Shown: positions 26,470 to 35,444, numbered from the stretch's first letter. The stretch is 64,000 nt of DNA from Cupriavidus taiwanensis (GCF_900250075.1 NZ_LT977071.1:372001-436000), one strand, 5' to 3'. Translations and numbers: made by a program. The notes: generated by a model not told the origin, from the letters alone.

Positions 26470-29346
26470 ATGACCCGATACCTATCCCATATTGTTGCGT
26501 TCCTGGCGGGCCTGGCGGTCGTCTGCTGGATTGGCGTGGGCTATGCCGGCACCAATTTCCTGGCGCTGGTCGTCACCCTGCTGATCGGCGGCTTCTACGT
26601 GGGCGGCGCGCTGGAACTGCTGCGCTACCGCCAGGCCACCGCCACGCTGGCGCAGGCGCTGGCCGGACTGGCCGAGGCGCCGGCCAGCCTTGGCGGCTGG
26701 CTGGAACGCCTGCACCCCAGCCTGCGCGACAGCGTGCGGCTGCGCGTCGAAGGCGAACGCGTCGGCCTGCCCGGCCCCGCGCTGACGCCGTACCTGGTCG
26801 GGCTGCTGGTGCTGCTGGGCATGCTCGGCACGTTCCTCGGCATGGTGGCCACCTTGCGCGGCACCGGCATCGCGCTGGAAGGCGCCACCGACCTGCAGGC
26901 GATCCGCGCTTCGCTGGCGGCGCCGGTCAAGGGGCTGGGCTTTGCCTTCGGCACCTCGGTCGCGGGCGTGGCCACCTCGGCCATGCTGGGCCTGCTGTCC
27001 GCGCTGTGCCGGCGCGAGCGCATCCAGGCCGCGCAGGCGCTCGATGCCCGCATCGCCACCACGCTGCGCAGCTATTCGCGCGGCCATCAGCGCGACGAAG
27101 CCTTGCGGCTGCTGCAGCGCCAGGCCGACGTGATGCCGGCGCTGGCCGAGCAGATGCAGGCCATGATGCGCGCCATGGCGCAACAGAACGAAGCCCTGGC
27201 AGAGCGGCTGGTGGCCAGCCAGGACGCCTTCCACGGCAAGACCGAGGCGGTCTATGCGCGCCTGGCGTCATCGGTGGAGCAATCGCTGAAGGACAGCATC
27301 GCCGACAGCGCCCGCGCCGCCGGTGCCGCGATCCAGCCCGCGGTGGACGCGACCATGGCCGGTCTGGCGCGCGAGACCACGGCGCTGCGCGACACCGTCA
27401 CGCAGGCGGTGCAACAGCATCTGGACGGTGTTTCGAGCCGGTTCGAGCGCGCCACCGCCGGTGTCGCCGATACCTGGAACCAGGCCCTGGCCGGCCATCA
27501 GCACACCAGCGAGGCGCTGGCGGCGGACCTGCGCACATCGCTCGATGGCTTCAGCCAGACCTTCGAACAACGTTCGGCCAGCTTGCTGGACAACGTTGCC
27601 AGCCGCTTCGATGCGGTGGCGGCCAGCACCGCCGGGGCCTGGCGCGAGGCGCTGTCGCAACAGCAGCAGGCCGGCGAAAAGCTGGCCGGCGACAACCAGC
27701 AGGCGCTGGCGGCCGCCGCGGCAACGTTTGGCGAGCACGCCGCGGCGCTGGTGCGCAGCGTCGATGCCTCGCATGCCGGCCTGCAGGCCCAGCTGGCCGC
27801 GCAGGACGCGCAGCGCCTGTCGGCCTGGGCCGACACGCTCGGCGGCATGACGGCCACCCTGCGCCAGCAGCTGGAACAGCTGAACGCGCACACCGTCAGC
27901 CGCCATGACGAAATCAGCGCCACGCTGGCGCAGAGCGTGCGCGAGGTCTCGGCGCAGACGCAGGCGCATGCCAGCAGCACGCTGGCCGAGATCGACCGCC
28001 TGGTGCAGGCAGCCGCCGAAGCGCCGAAGGCCGCTATCGCGCTGCAGGCCGAACTGGCGTCGCGCGATGAAGCGCGCTTTGCCGCGTGGACCGATACGCT
28101 CGGCGGCATCACCGCAACGCTGCGCCAGGAATGGCAGCAACTGAACGCGCACACGGTCGCGCGCCAGGATCAAATCAGCGCGACGCTTGCGCAGAACGTG
28201 CAAGAGATCTCCGCGCAGACGCAGGCACATGCCAGCCGCACCCTCGCCGAAATCGACCGCCTGGTGCAGGCCGCCTCGGAAGCGCCGAAGGCCGCGGTCG
28301 CGCTGCAGGCGGAACTGGCCGAGCGCGATGCGGCGCGCTTCGCCGGCTGGACCGAGACCCTCCACGGCATCGCCGCCACGCTGCGCCAGCAATGGGAGCA
28401 GTCCAGCACGCACGCCGCCGCGCGCCAGCAGGAAGTCTGCGAGGCGCTGGCGCAGACCGCGCGCGCGATCTCGACCGAGACCCAGGCGCACACCAGCACC
28501 ACCCTGGCCGAGATCGATCGCCTGGTGCAGGCCGCGGCCGAGGCACCCAAGGCCGCCACCGCGCTGCAGGCGGAACTGGTGGCGCAGGACGCGCAGCGCC
28601 TGGCCGCCTGGACCGAATCGCTGGGCACCATGGCGGCCGCGCTGCGCGGCGAATGGGAGCAGGCCAGCGCGCACGCCACCGCGCGCCAGCAGCAGATCTG
28701 CGAAACGCTGGCCGTCACCGCGCGCGACATGGCGGCGCAGGCCCAGGCCCAGGCCACCGGCACCGTCGCCGAGGTCTCGCGCCTGCTGCAGGCCGCGAGC
28801 GAAGCGCCCCGCGCCGCCGCCGAGGTCCTTGCGCAGCTGCGCGAGAAGCTGACCGAGGGCATGGCGCGCGACCACGCCATGCTGGAAGAACGCAGCCGCA
28901 TGATGGAAACCCTGGGCACGCTGCTTGACGCCGTCAACCACGCCTCCACCGAACAGCGCACCGCGGTGGACACGCTGGTGGCCACCACCGCCGACCTGCT
29001 CGAGCGCATCGGCACGCGCTTCACCGACAAGGTGGAGGCCGAGACCGGCAAGCTTGCCGACATCGCTGCCCAGGTCACCGGCAGCGCGGTCGAGGTGGCC
29101 AGCCTGGGCGAAGCCTTCGGCGTGGCGGTGCAGCTGTTCAGCGAATCGAACGGCAAGCTGATCGACCACCTGCAGCGCATCGAGGCCGCGCTGGACAAGT
29201 CGATGACGCGCAGCGACGAGCAACTGGCCTACTACGTGGCGCAGGCGCGCGAGGTGGTGGACCTGAGCATGCTGTCGCAGAAGCAGATCCTGGAAGACCT
29301 GCAGCTGCGCGCGGCCCGGCAGGCGCCCAGCGCAGAGGCGGCATGA
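26470..29346 (+). CDS. DUF802 protein: MotA/TolQ/ExbB-like membrane domain with long helical tail
   Basis: A 958-residue membrane protein. Four hydrophobic segments are visible (about 5-26, 28-50, 107-128, 155-179). The last two hold the proton-channel pattern of MotA/ExbB/TolQ: LGMLGTFLGMVATL and GLGFAFGTSVAGVATSAMLG. From about 185 to the end it is Ala/Gln-rich and almost wholly helical; residues 452-799 are four tandem 87-residue repeats with the core LAEIDRLVQAA. The stop overlaps the next start (ATGA). A long tail on a MotA-like base next to a MotB-like partner recalls ZorA of the Zorya system and Agl/Gld-type motors. The role here is inferred to be an ion-driven stator; the load is unknown. 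Confidence 0.88.
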   Translation: MTRYLSHIVAFLAGLAVVCWIGVGYAGTNFLALVVTLLIGGFYVGGALELLRYRQATATLAQALAGLAEAPASLGGWLERLHPSLRDSVRLRVEGERVGLPGPALTPYLVGLLVLLGMLGTFLGMVATLRGTGIALEGATDLQAIRASLAAPVKGLGFAFGTSVAGVATSAMLGLLSALCRRERIQAAQALDARIATTLRSYSRGHQRDEALRLLQRQADVMPALAEQMQAMMRAMAQQNEALAERLVASQDAFHGKTEAVYARLASSVEQSLKDSIADSARAAGAAIQPAVDATMAGLARETTALRDTVTQAVQQHLDGVSSRFERATAGVADTWNQALAGHQHTSEALAADLRTSLDGFSQTFEQRSASLLDNVASRFDAVAASTAGAWREALSQQQQAGEKLAGDNQQALAAAAATFGEHAAALVRSVDASHAGLQAQLAAQDAQRLSAWADTLGGMTATLRQQLEQLNAHTVSRHDEISATLAQSVREVSAQTQAHASSTLAEIDRLVQAAAEAPKAAIALQAELASRDEARFAAWTDTLGGITATLRQEWQQLNAHTVARQDQISATLAQNVQEISAQTQAHASRTLAEIDRLVQAASEAPKAAVALQAELAERDAARFAGWTETLHGIAATLRQQWEQSSTHAAARQQEVCEALAQTARAISTETQAHTSTTLAEIDRLVQAAAEAPKAATALQAELVAQDAQRLAAWTESLGTMAAALRGEWEQASAHATARQQQICETLAVTARDMAAQAQAQATGTVAEVSRLLQAASEAPRAAAEVLAQLREKLTEGMARDHAMLEERSRMMETLGTLLDAVNHASTEQRTAVDTLVATTADLLERIGTRFTDKVEAETGKLADIAAQVTGSAVEVASLGEAFGVAVQLFSESNGKLIDHLQRIEAALDKSMTRSDEQLAYYVAQAREVVDLSMLSQKQILEDLQLRAARQAPSAEAA
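27823..28866 (+). repeat. Four in-frame 261-bp (87-residue) tandem repeats
   Basis: The copies of (C/G)T(G/C)GCCGAGATCGACCGC start at 27982, 28243, 28504 and 28765, always 261 bases apart. Units 1-3 are highly alike; unit 4 is more diverged. They code for the helical tail of the DUF802 protein, so the repeat count may vary between strains and set tail length. Confidence 0.9.
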
Positions 29347-29990
29347 GAGAAGAACTCGACGCCGGCGTTGAGCCCACCGTGCCGGCCTGGGCGGTCTTCG
29401 GCGACCTGATGTCGGTGCTGCTGGGCGCGTTCGTGCTGGTGCTGCTGGGGGTCATCGGCGTGCAGATGGAGCTGTCGGCGCGGCTCGAAGCCGAGGTGAA
29501 GCAGCGGCAGGAAGAAGCCCAGCGCCGCCAGACGCTGGAAAAGGCGCTGGCCGGGCCGCTCGCGGCCGGCCGCGTGACGCTGGTGAACGGGCGCATCGGC
29601 ATCAGCGGCAGCGTGCTGTTCGCGCTGAATTCCGCCGAATTGCAGCCCGAAGGCCGCGACCTGCTCAAGAGCCTGGCCCAGCCACTGTCGGCCTACCTGC
29701 GCAGCCGCGACGAGATCCTGATGGTCAGCGGCTTTACCGACGACCAGCAGGTGCGCGAGGGCAACCGGCGCTTTGCCGACAACTGGGAACTGTCGGCGCA
29801 GCGCGCCCTGACCGTGACCCGTACGCTGATCGATGCGGGCATCCCCCCCTCGTCGGTGTTCTCGGCCGCGTTCGGCTCGCAGCAGCCGGTCACGCCGAAT
29901 GCCGATGCGGCGGGCCGTGCGAAAAACCGGCGCGTGGAAATCTCGCCGGTGCCGCGCGTGACCACCGGCACGGTGAAGGCGCATGGCTGA
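29343..29990 (+). CDS. OmpA-family, MotB/ZorB-like stator protein
   Basis: A 215-residue protein with one N-terminal membrane helix (about 16-40) and a C-terminal OmpA peptidoglycan-binding domain (SGFTDDQQVREGNRRFADNW, LSAQRALTVTRTLI, NRRVEI). At the start of the helix Asp21 (WAVFGDLMSVLLGAF) sits where MotB and ZorB carry the ion-binding Asp (ADFMT in MotB). A coiled stretch (about 45-70) links helix and domain like a MotB plug/linker. The start overlaps the DUF802 stop by ATGA, so the two are made together. An unanchored outer membrane OmpA is unlikely. Confidence 0.88.
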   Translation: MREELDAGVEPTVPAWAVFGDLMSVLLGAFVLVLLGVIGVQMELSARLEAEVKQRQEEAQRRQTLEKALAGPLAAGRVTLVNGRIGISGSVLFALNSAELQPEGRDLLKSLAQPLSAYLRSRDEILMVSGFTDDQQVREGNRRFADNWELSAQRALTVTRTLIDAGIPPSSVFSAAFGSQQPVTPNADAAGRAKNRRVEISPVPRVTTGTVKAHG

Positions 29991-30654
29991 GCTCGACGCG
30001 GCGGCCGGTGCCCGCGCGCGGCTCGACGGCTGGCAGGCCAGCGGCGCCGACCGCGCCGACCCCGTGCGCTTCCGGCTGATGCAGGCACTGGCCGCCCGTG
30101 CGGCAGCACATGACGGCGCGGCGCGGCAGTTGCTGGAGGCGCGCCTGCAAGAGCTGATCGCCGCCTATGCCGACATCGTGCAGCGCAACGCCGATAACGC
30201 TGGCGAGACCACTTGCCAGCCGGCGCCAATGCCGGCCGTGAGCGCGCTGGGCGCACTGGTCCACGATCTCGCCGCGCGTGCCAGACCCGCCATCGCGGCG
30301 GCTTCGAACGATGCCCGCGCGCTGTCGCCGGCGCCGGCGCAAGCGGTCGGCACGCCGCTGGTCGACACCCTCGCCGACTACTTCCGCGAAACCTGGGCCA
30401 GGGTCAGCGTCGAGCAGCAGTTCCGCCAGTCGCTGGAACGCGTGCCGGAGAACGCAGGGCCGCTCAATACCGACCATCTCGTGCATCGCTCGCTGTCGCT
30501 GATGCGCGAAACCTCGCCCGAATACCTGCGGCATTTCCTGTCGTATGTCGAGGGCATGGCGTGGCTGGAGCAGTTGAGCGAGGCCGCAGCGGCGCAAAAG
30601 GAAGCGGCCCGCGCCGCCGCCAGGAAAAATACGCGCGCCAAGGCCCGCAAGTAG
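29983..30654 (+). CDS. DUF2894 family protein
   Basis: A 223-residue, apparently cytoplasmic helical protein: an N-terminal domain with LLEARLQELIAAYADIVQ, a Pro/Ala linker, a C-terminal domain with LVHRSLSLMRETSPEYLRHF, and a very basic Ala/Lys/Arg tail (ARAAARKNTRAKARK) that could bind nucleic acid or an acidic partner. It overlaps the OmpA-like gene by 8 bp, so it is part of the same translation unit. Function unknown. Confidence 0.85.
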   Translation: MAELDAAAGARARLDGWQASGADRADPVRFRLMQALAARAAAHDGAARQLLEARLQELIAAYADIVQRNADNAGETTCQPAPMPAVSALGALVHDLAARARPAIAAASNDARALSPAPAQAVGTPLVDTLADYFRETWARVSVEQQFRQSLERVPENAGPLNTDHLVHRSLSLMRETSPEYLRHFLSYVEGMAWLEQLSEAAAAQKEAARAAARKNTRAKARK

Positions 30655-30667
30655 CGGCCTGGCCGCC

Positions 30668-31681
30668 TCAGTCCAGCCGCACCACCACCTTGCCGAAGGC
30701 GCCGCGCTCGAGATGATCGAGCGCCGCCGGCAGCTCGCCGAAGCCATACGCGCGCTCGACCACGGGGCGCAACTGCAGCCAGTCGACCGCGCGCACGAGG
30801 TCCTGCAATGCGCGCCGGTGCGACACGCCAATCCCCTGCACGGTCACGCGGCCATGCAGCACCGGATAGACGTTGGCACGCAGCTCGTCGCCCTGCAGGT
30901 TGCCGATCACCGAGATCCGGCCGCCCTGCGCCAGCGCGGCCAGCGAGCGGCCGAAGTTGTCGCCGCCGGCCAGTTCCAGCACATGGTCGGCGCCATGGCC
31001 GCCGGTCAGCTCGCGCACCGCGGCGGGCCAGTCGGGCGTGCGGCCGCGATGGATGCCGTGCGCCGCGCCCAGCGCCTGCGCGCGCGCCAGCTTGTCGTCG
31101 CTGCCCGACACCACGATCACGCGCGCGCCCTGGGCGCGGGCGATCTGCACCGCGAACAAGGCGACGCCGCCAGTGCCGATCACCACCACGGTATCGCCGG
31201 GCCGCGTCACCGTGGCCTCGGCCAGCGCCTGCCATGCCGTCAGGCCGGCGCAGGTCAGCGTGCTGGCGTGCGCGGCATCGAGCGTGCGCGGCGCCGCCAC
31301 CAGCGCATCCTCGGCCAGCACCACGTATTCGGACAGCATGCCGGGGCCCGGCACGCCCAGCGGCTTGCTGTGGCGCGGCTGCACGCCATCGAGCCAGCCG
31401 GTGAAGAAGGTACTGATCACCGCGTCGCCCACGGCAAAGCCGGCAACCCCATCGCCAATGGCCACGACTTCGCCGCGCATGTCCGACCCCGGCACCAGCG
31501 GCGGCTGCACCGGCATCCCCATGCCGTCGTGGAGGATCAGCAGGTCGCGGTAGTTCAGGGCCACCGCATGCACCCGCACCAGCACCTCGCCATGTCCCGG
31601 CGTGGGTATCGGCGCATCGACGCGATGCAGGTGGTTGCGGCCGAATGCCGAAAGTTGCCAGCGTTGCATGGAGGAAGTCAT
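30668..31681 (-). CDS. Zinc-type alcohol dehydrogenase/quinone reductase-like MDR protein
   Basis: A 337-residue MDR protein: LNYRDLLILHDGMGMP and PLVPGSDMRGEVVAIG at the front, nucleotide-binding VVVIGTGGVALFAVQIARAQ near 175. It lacks a structural zinc Cys cluster. The ATG at 31681 (MTSSMQRW) has AGGA nearby; MQRW four codons later is an alternative. Divergent from a LysR gene, which probably controls it. Substrate unknown. Confidence 0.87.
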   Translation of the reverse strand: MTSSMQRWQLSAFGRNHLHRVDAPIPTPGHGEVLVRVHAVALNYRDLLILHDGMGMPVQPPLVPGSDMRGEVVAIGDGVAGFAVGDAVISTFFTGWLDGVQPRHSKPLGVPGPGMLSEYVVLAEDALVAAPRTLDAAHASTLTCAGLTAWQALAEATVTRPGDTVVVIGTGGVALFAVQIARAQGARVIVVSGSDDKLARAQALGAAHGIHRGRTPDWPAAVRELTGGHGADHVLELAGGDNFGRSLAALAQGGRISVIGNLQGDELRANVYPVLHGRVTVQGIGVSHRRALQDLVRAVDWLQLRPVVERAYGFGELPAALDHLERGAFGKVVVRLD

Positions 31682-31774
31682 GGGTGCGGTCCTGTGGGTG
31701 AAAAACGGTGAACCCACTATACTGATTCCCCATCAGATCCATTGGGCAATCGAAGTCCTTCCTGTGTAGCCACC

Positions 31775-32695
31775 ATGGAACCAATCACCCATGACCGGCT
31801 GGCCGGCATCACGGCCTTCGTGGCCGCGGCGGAAGCCGGCAGTTTTGCCCAGGCGGCGGCACGCCTGGGCCTGACGCGCTCCGCCATCGGCAAGGCCATT
31901 GCGCGGCTGGAGGCACGCGTCGGTGCACGGCTGTTCGTGCGCACCACGCGCAGCCTGGCGCTGACCGATGACGGCCAGGCGTTCTACGAGCGCTGCGCCC
32001 AGGCGCTGGAGGAACTGGATGCTGCGCAACACATGCTGGAGGCCGGGCGCGGCGCCGTCGCGGGCCGTGTGCGCGTGAGCGCGCCGGTGGTGTTCGGCCG
32101 CCATCATGTGGCGCCGCTGCTGCTGGAACTGGCGGAGCAACATCCGCAACTGCGGCTGGAAGGCAATTTCACCGACCGGCTGGTGGACTTTGCCGACGAC
32201 GGCATCGACCTGGCGATCCGCAGCGGCCGCCTGCCGGACAGCGACACGCTGGTGGCACGGCCGCTCGGCACGCAGGCCATGGTGCTGTGCGCGGCGCCCG
32301 ACTACCTGCGCCGCCATGGCACGCCGGCCTCCACTGCCGGACTGCTGTCGCACCAGTGCCTGGTCTACCTGCGCGGCAGCCAGCCCGTATCCTGGTCGCT
32401 GGCCGACACCGACGGCAATCCGGTGCGGCCGGAGCTGTCACACCGGCTCGCCTTCGACGACATCGATACCCTGGCCATGGCCGCGATCCGCGGCGCCGGC
32501 GTGGCCAGCCTGCCGCTGTGGCTGGTGCGCGAGCCGCTGCAGCAGGGCACGCTGGCGCGCGTGCTGCCGCAGGCCTCGGTCAGCCGCACCCCGTTGCACC
32601 TGGTATGGCCGCGCACCCGCTTTCTGCCGCACAAGCTGCGGGTGACGATCGACCTGCTGATGGCGGCGCTGCCGGCGGTGCTGGCGCCGGATTGA
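31775..32695 (+). CDS. LysR-family transcriptional regulator
   Basis: A 306-residue LysR protein: the helix-turn-helix FAQAAARLGLTRSAIGKAIA lies at about 25-44, followed by a substrate-binding domain. It belongs to the large group with GRVRVSAPVVFGRHHVAPLL. It is divergent from the MDR gene 93 bp away, the typical layout for a LysR target. The ATG at 31775 is preferred over an upstream TTG. Confidence 0.9.
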   Translation: MEPITHDRLAGITAFVAAAEAGSFAQAAARLGLTRSAIGKAIARLEARVGARLFVRTTRSLALTDDGQAFYERCAQALEELDAAQHMLEAGRGAVAGRVRVSAPVVFGRHHVAPLLLELAEQHPQLRLEGNFTDRLVDFADDGIDLAIRSGRLPDSDTLVARPLGTQAMVLCAAPDYLRRHGTPASTAGLLSHQCLVYLRGSQPVSWSLADTDGNPVRPELSHRLAFDDIDTLAMAAIRGAGVASLPLWLVREPLQQGTLARVLPQASVSRTPLHLVWPRTRFLPHKLRVTIDLLMAALPAVLAPD

Positions 32696-32723
32696 AGGCC
32701 CGCCGTGCGGCGCCGCGATAACG

Positions 32724-33569
32724 CTACGCCGCCACGGCAAACCCGTAAAGCGCCGCGGCGTTGCGCCAGCGCAGCGCCGCGGACAACGCCGCGCCGTCAC
32801 CGCGCTGCCCTTGCCACGCGGCAAGCGTGCGGCACTCGTCCAGCCGCTGCGGCCCCTCGTGATTGGTCCACGGCCAGTCGCTGCCCCACAGCAGGCGCTC
32901 ATCGCCGACGATGTCGCGCCAGCGCTGAGCAAGCCGGGGCCAGTCGTGCGGCGATGCCAGCCGGTAGGGCGCGCTGATCTTCACCCACAGCTGGCGGCGC
33001 GCGCGCACTGCCATGGCGGCATCGAAGACCGCATCCGCGATCCCTGCTGTGCCGGGCCGGCCGAAGTGGTCAAGCACCACTGGGGCGCCCGCATCGCCCA
33101 GCGCCGCATCCAGCTGGGCCAGCACCATGGCGCCCTGCCCGTTGCCGGTATGGAGCTCGACGTGCCAGCCCAGCGCGGCGATCCTGTGGAACAGCGCGCG
33201 CCACGGCGCAGTGGCAATGCGTTGCCAATCCGGATCGCCGTACAGGTTCAGGCGGATGCCGCGCACGCCAGCGGCCTGGAACGCCGCCAGTTGCGCGTCC
33301 GTGATCGTCGGGTCGATCACCGCCACGCCGCGCAGGCGCGCGGGCAGCGCCTGCAGCGCGGCCAGCAGCGCGGTGTTGTCGGTGCCGAGAAAGCTGGTCT
33401 GCACCACCACCCCATACAGGTCGCCCTGGCCGCCGAGCTTGCCGATGGCCGCCTGCCAGTCATCCAGCCCGGCGGCATAGGCCGGCCGGTAGCGCGCCGA
33501 AGCCGTAGCCACGCCGGTATCGAAGACGTGGAAATGGGTATCCACCAGCGGCAAAGCGCGCCTGCTCAT
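32724..33569 (-). CDS. Amidohydrolase family 2 protein (PDC hydrolase/lactonase-like)
   Basis: A TIM-barrel metal hydrolase of about 281 residues: VDTHFHVFDT (HxH), VELHTGNG, VVLDHFGRP and the late Asp in LLWGSDWPWTNHEG match the 2-pyrone-4,6-dicarboxylate hydrolase/L-rhamnono-lactonase group. It probably opens a lactone or cleaves a C-C bond of a carboxylate. Two adjacent ATGs are possible; the second (33569) is better spaced from GGAGG. It is divergent from a GntR-Bug-Bug operon. Confidence 0.87.
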   Translation of the reverse strand: MSRRALPLVDTHFHVFDTGVATASARYRPAYAAGLDDWQAAIGKLGGQGDLYGVVVQTSFLGTDNTALLAALQALPARLRGVAVIDPTITDAQLAAFQAAGVRGIRLNLYGDPDWQRIATAPWRALFHRIAALGWHVELHTGNGQGAMVLAQLDAALGDAGAPVVLDHFGRPGTAGIADAVFDAAMAVRARRQLWVKISAPYRLASPHDWPRLAQRWRDIVGDERLLWGSDWPWTNHEGPQRLDECRTLAAWQGQRGDGAALSAALRWRNAAALYGFAVAA

Positions 33570-33592
33570 CATCAAGCCTCCGTGGGGCGGGT

Positions 33593-33604
33593 ATATCCGG
33601 ATAT
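33593..33604. promoter_or_regulatory. Perfect palindrome ATATCCGGATAT
   Basis: A 12-bp palindrome in the 109-bp gap between the divergent amidohydrolase and GntR genes, 24 bases before the amidohydrolase start. Confidence 0.45.
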
Positions 33605-33631
33605 GGCATCCAGACCCGCGTCAGTATTCTA

Positions 33632-33645
33632 GTCCTCTAGAGGAC
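33632..33645. promoter_or_regulatory. Perfect palindrome GTCCTCTAGAGGAC, likely GntR operator
   Basis: A perfect 14-bp palindrome 34 bases before the GntR start. CTAGAG-type centres with short arms are typical for HutC-group GntR regulators, so it is the leading operator candidate for control of both divergent units. Confidence 0.6.
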
Positions 33646-33678
33646 ATAAGCATTCAATCAATTTAGCACGGCTCCGGC

Positions 33679-34428
33679 ATGCCAGACAACGCACCGCTCC
33701 AGACCACCACCGCCACCGCGGGGCTGAGCCGTTACGGCCAGATCGCGGCGGCACTGCGGGACAGGATCGTTTCCGGCGCCTGGACGCCGGGCAGTGCCAT
33801 TCCGGCCGAAGGGGCGCTGGCCACGGAGTTCGGCATCGCGCTGGGCACCATCCGCCAGGCCATCGCCGTGCTGGTCCAGCAAGGCCTGCTCGAGCGCGTG
33901 CAGGGCAAGGGGACCTTCGTGCGCAAGGGGCTGAGCGGCGCCAGCCTGATGCGCTTCTTTCGCTTCGGCGGCGCCGACGGCGCGCCCGTGGTGCCGCGCT
34001 CCGAAATCCTGTCGTGCCGCGCCGTCCGGCTGGACAAGGCCATGGCGGCGCGGTTCGGGCTGGCGAGCGGCGCGCGCGGGCTGGCGATCTCGCGCCGCCG
34101 CTGGCTGGAGCAGACGCCGCGCCTGCTGGAATCGATCTGGCTGCCGCTGCCGCGCTGCGAAGCCCTGCAGCAGCTGCCGCCGGCGCAGTGGGGCGACCTG
34201 CTCTACCCGCTGCTGGGCAGCGCCTGCGGCGTCACGGTCCATCGCGCCGTGGACGAGGTGACCTTCCGCACGCTGGCGGCGGACGAGGCCGCGTTGCTGA
34301 CACTGCCCGATGCGCATCCCTGCGCGGTCGTCACGCGCCACGCCTTTGACCTGGCCGGCCACTGCATCGAATACCGGCTGACGCGCGGCGACGCCTTTGC
34401 CTTCCGCTATACCGCCGACGTCCGCTGA
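33679..34428 (+). CDS. GntR-family regulator, HutC/UTRA subgroup
   Basis: A 249-residue regulator: a winged helix at about 18-85 (LATEFGIALGTIRQAIAVLV and GKGTFVRKG) and a C-terminal UTRA ligand domain (LLESIWLPLPRCEAL, TRHAFDLAGHCIEY). It probably represses the divergent amidohydrolase and its own operon, with the ligand of the pathway as inducer. The Bug gene follows 35 bp later. Confidence 0.9.
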   Translation: MPDNAPLQTTTATAGLSRYGQIAAALRDRIVSGAWTPGSAIPAEGALATEFGIALGTIRQAIAVLVQQGLLERVQGKGTFVRKGLSGASLMRFFRFGGADGAPVVPRSEILSCRAVRLDKAMAARFGLASGARGLAISRRRWLEQTPRLLESIWLPLPRCEALQQLPPAQWGDLLYPLLGSACGVTVHRAVDEVTFRTLAADEAALLTLPDAHPCAVVTRHAFDLAGHCIEYRLTRGDAFAFRYTADVR

Positions 34429-34463
34429 GGTCCGTGATGGACCGTCGCCAAGGAGACCGACCC

Positions 34464-35444
34464 ATGCATGCACGCCACGCGATCGCCGCCGCCGCCACCG
34501 CCTTGATCGCCATCGGCACGCCGGCGCAGGCCGCCGACAACGCCGCGGCCTGGCCGGCACGCCCCATCACCATCGTGGTGACCTATCCGCCGGGTGGCGG
34601 TGCCGACCTGATGGCACGGCTGATCGCGCCCGGCCTGGGGCGCGAGCTGGGGCAGACCGTGGTGGTCGAGAACCGGCCGGGTGCCGGCGGGCAGATCGGC
34701 GCGGCCTATGTCGCCAAGGCCGCGCCCGACGGCTACACGCTGATGGTCGATGCCTCGTCCTATGCCGTGAATCCCAGCCTCTATCCGCGCCTGCCCTACG
34801 ATCCGGACAAGGCGTTCCGGCCGGTCGGCGTGCTGGCGCGCTATCCCAATGTGCTGGTCGCCACCGCAGGCTTCCCGGCGGGCAAGGTCAGCGAGGTGGT
34901 GGCCATGGCCAGGCAGAAGCCGGGCTCGGTGGCCTTTGCGTCTTCGGGCAACGGCTCGGCACAGCATCTGGCCGGGGTCTTGTTCGAGCAGCGCGCCGGC
35001 GTCGACCTGCTGCACGTGCCCTACAAGGGCGGCGGCCCGGCCATGACCGACGTCATTGCCGGACAGGTGCCTCTGTTCTTTGCCAACGTGGCTTCGAGCC
35101 TGCAGCACATCCAGGCCGGCAAGCTCAAGCCGCTGGCGGTGACCAGCCGGTCGCGCAGCCCCGCGCTGCCCGCGGTGCCGACCATGCAGGAAGCCGGCGT
35201 GGCCAGCTACGAGGTGTATGAATGGAACGCGGCCTTCCTCCCCGCCGCGACCCCGGAGCCGATCGCCGCGAAACTTGCCGACGCACTGCAGAAGGTGATG
35301 ACCAGCGCCGAGATCCGGCAACGCGTGGCCGAGCTGGGTGGCGAGGTGGTGGCAGCATCCCCGGCGCAAGCGCGCCAGTTCATCGACGCGCAGGCGCGGC
35401 AATGGGCCAAGGTCATCCGCGACGGCAACATCCGGCCCGAATAA
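34464..35444 (+). CDS. Bug-family periplasmic binding protein
   Basis: A 326-residue receptor. The ATG at 34464 has AAGGAG 9 bases upstream and opens a clean Sec signal peptide ending APAQA/AD near 23; GTG 34434 and ATG 34437 lack these. Family motifs: RPITIVVTYPPGGGADLMAR and VVVENRPGAGGQIGAAYVA. It is followed by a second Bug gene 62 bp later. Confidence 0.93.
   Translation: MHARHAIAAAATALIAIGTPAQAADNAAAWPARPITIVVTYPPGGGADLMARLIAPGLGRELGQTVVVENRPGAGGQIGAAYVAKAAPDGYTLMVDASSYAVNPSLYPRLPYDPDKAFRPVGVLARYPNVLVATAGFPAGKVSEVVAMARQKPGSVAFASSGNGSAQHLAGVLFEQRAGVDLLHVPYKGGGPAMTDVIAGQVPLFFANVASSLQHIQAGKLKPLAVTSRSRSPALPAVPTMQEAGVASYEVYEWNAAFLPAATPEPIAAKLADALQKVMTSAEIRQRVAELGGEVVAASPAQARQFIDAQARQWAKVIRDGNIRPE

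Noticed and set aside
27268..29223. A 651-codon open frame antisense to the DUF802 gene
   Set aside because: It is repetitive because the sense gene is, and has no start signal or known domain.
25716..30654. Complete Zorya defence system
   Set aside because: ZorC, ZorD and ZorE homologues are absent; only the motor pair looks alike. Kept as a motor-like cassette instead.
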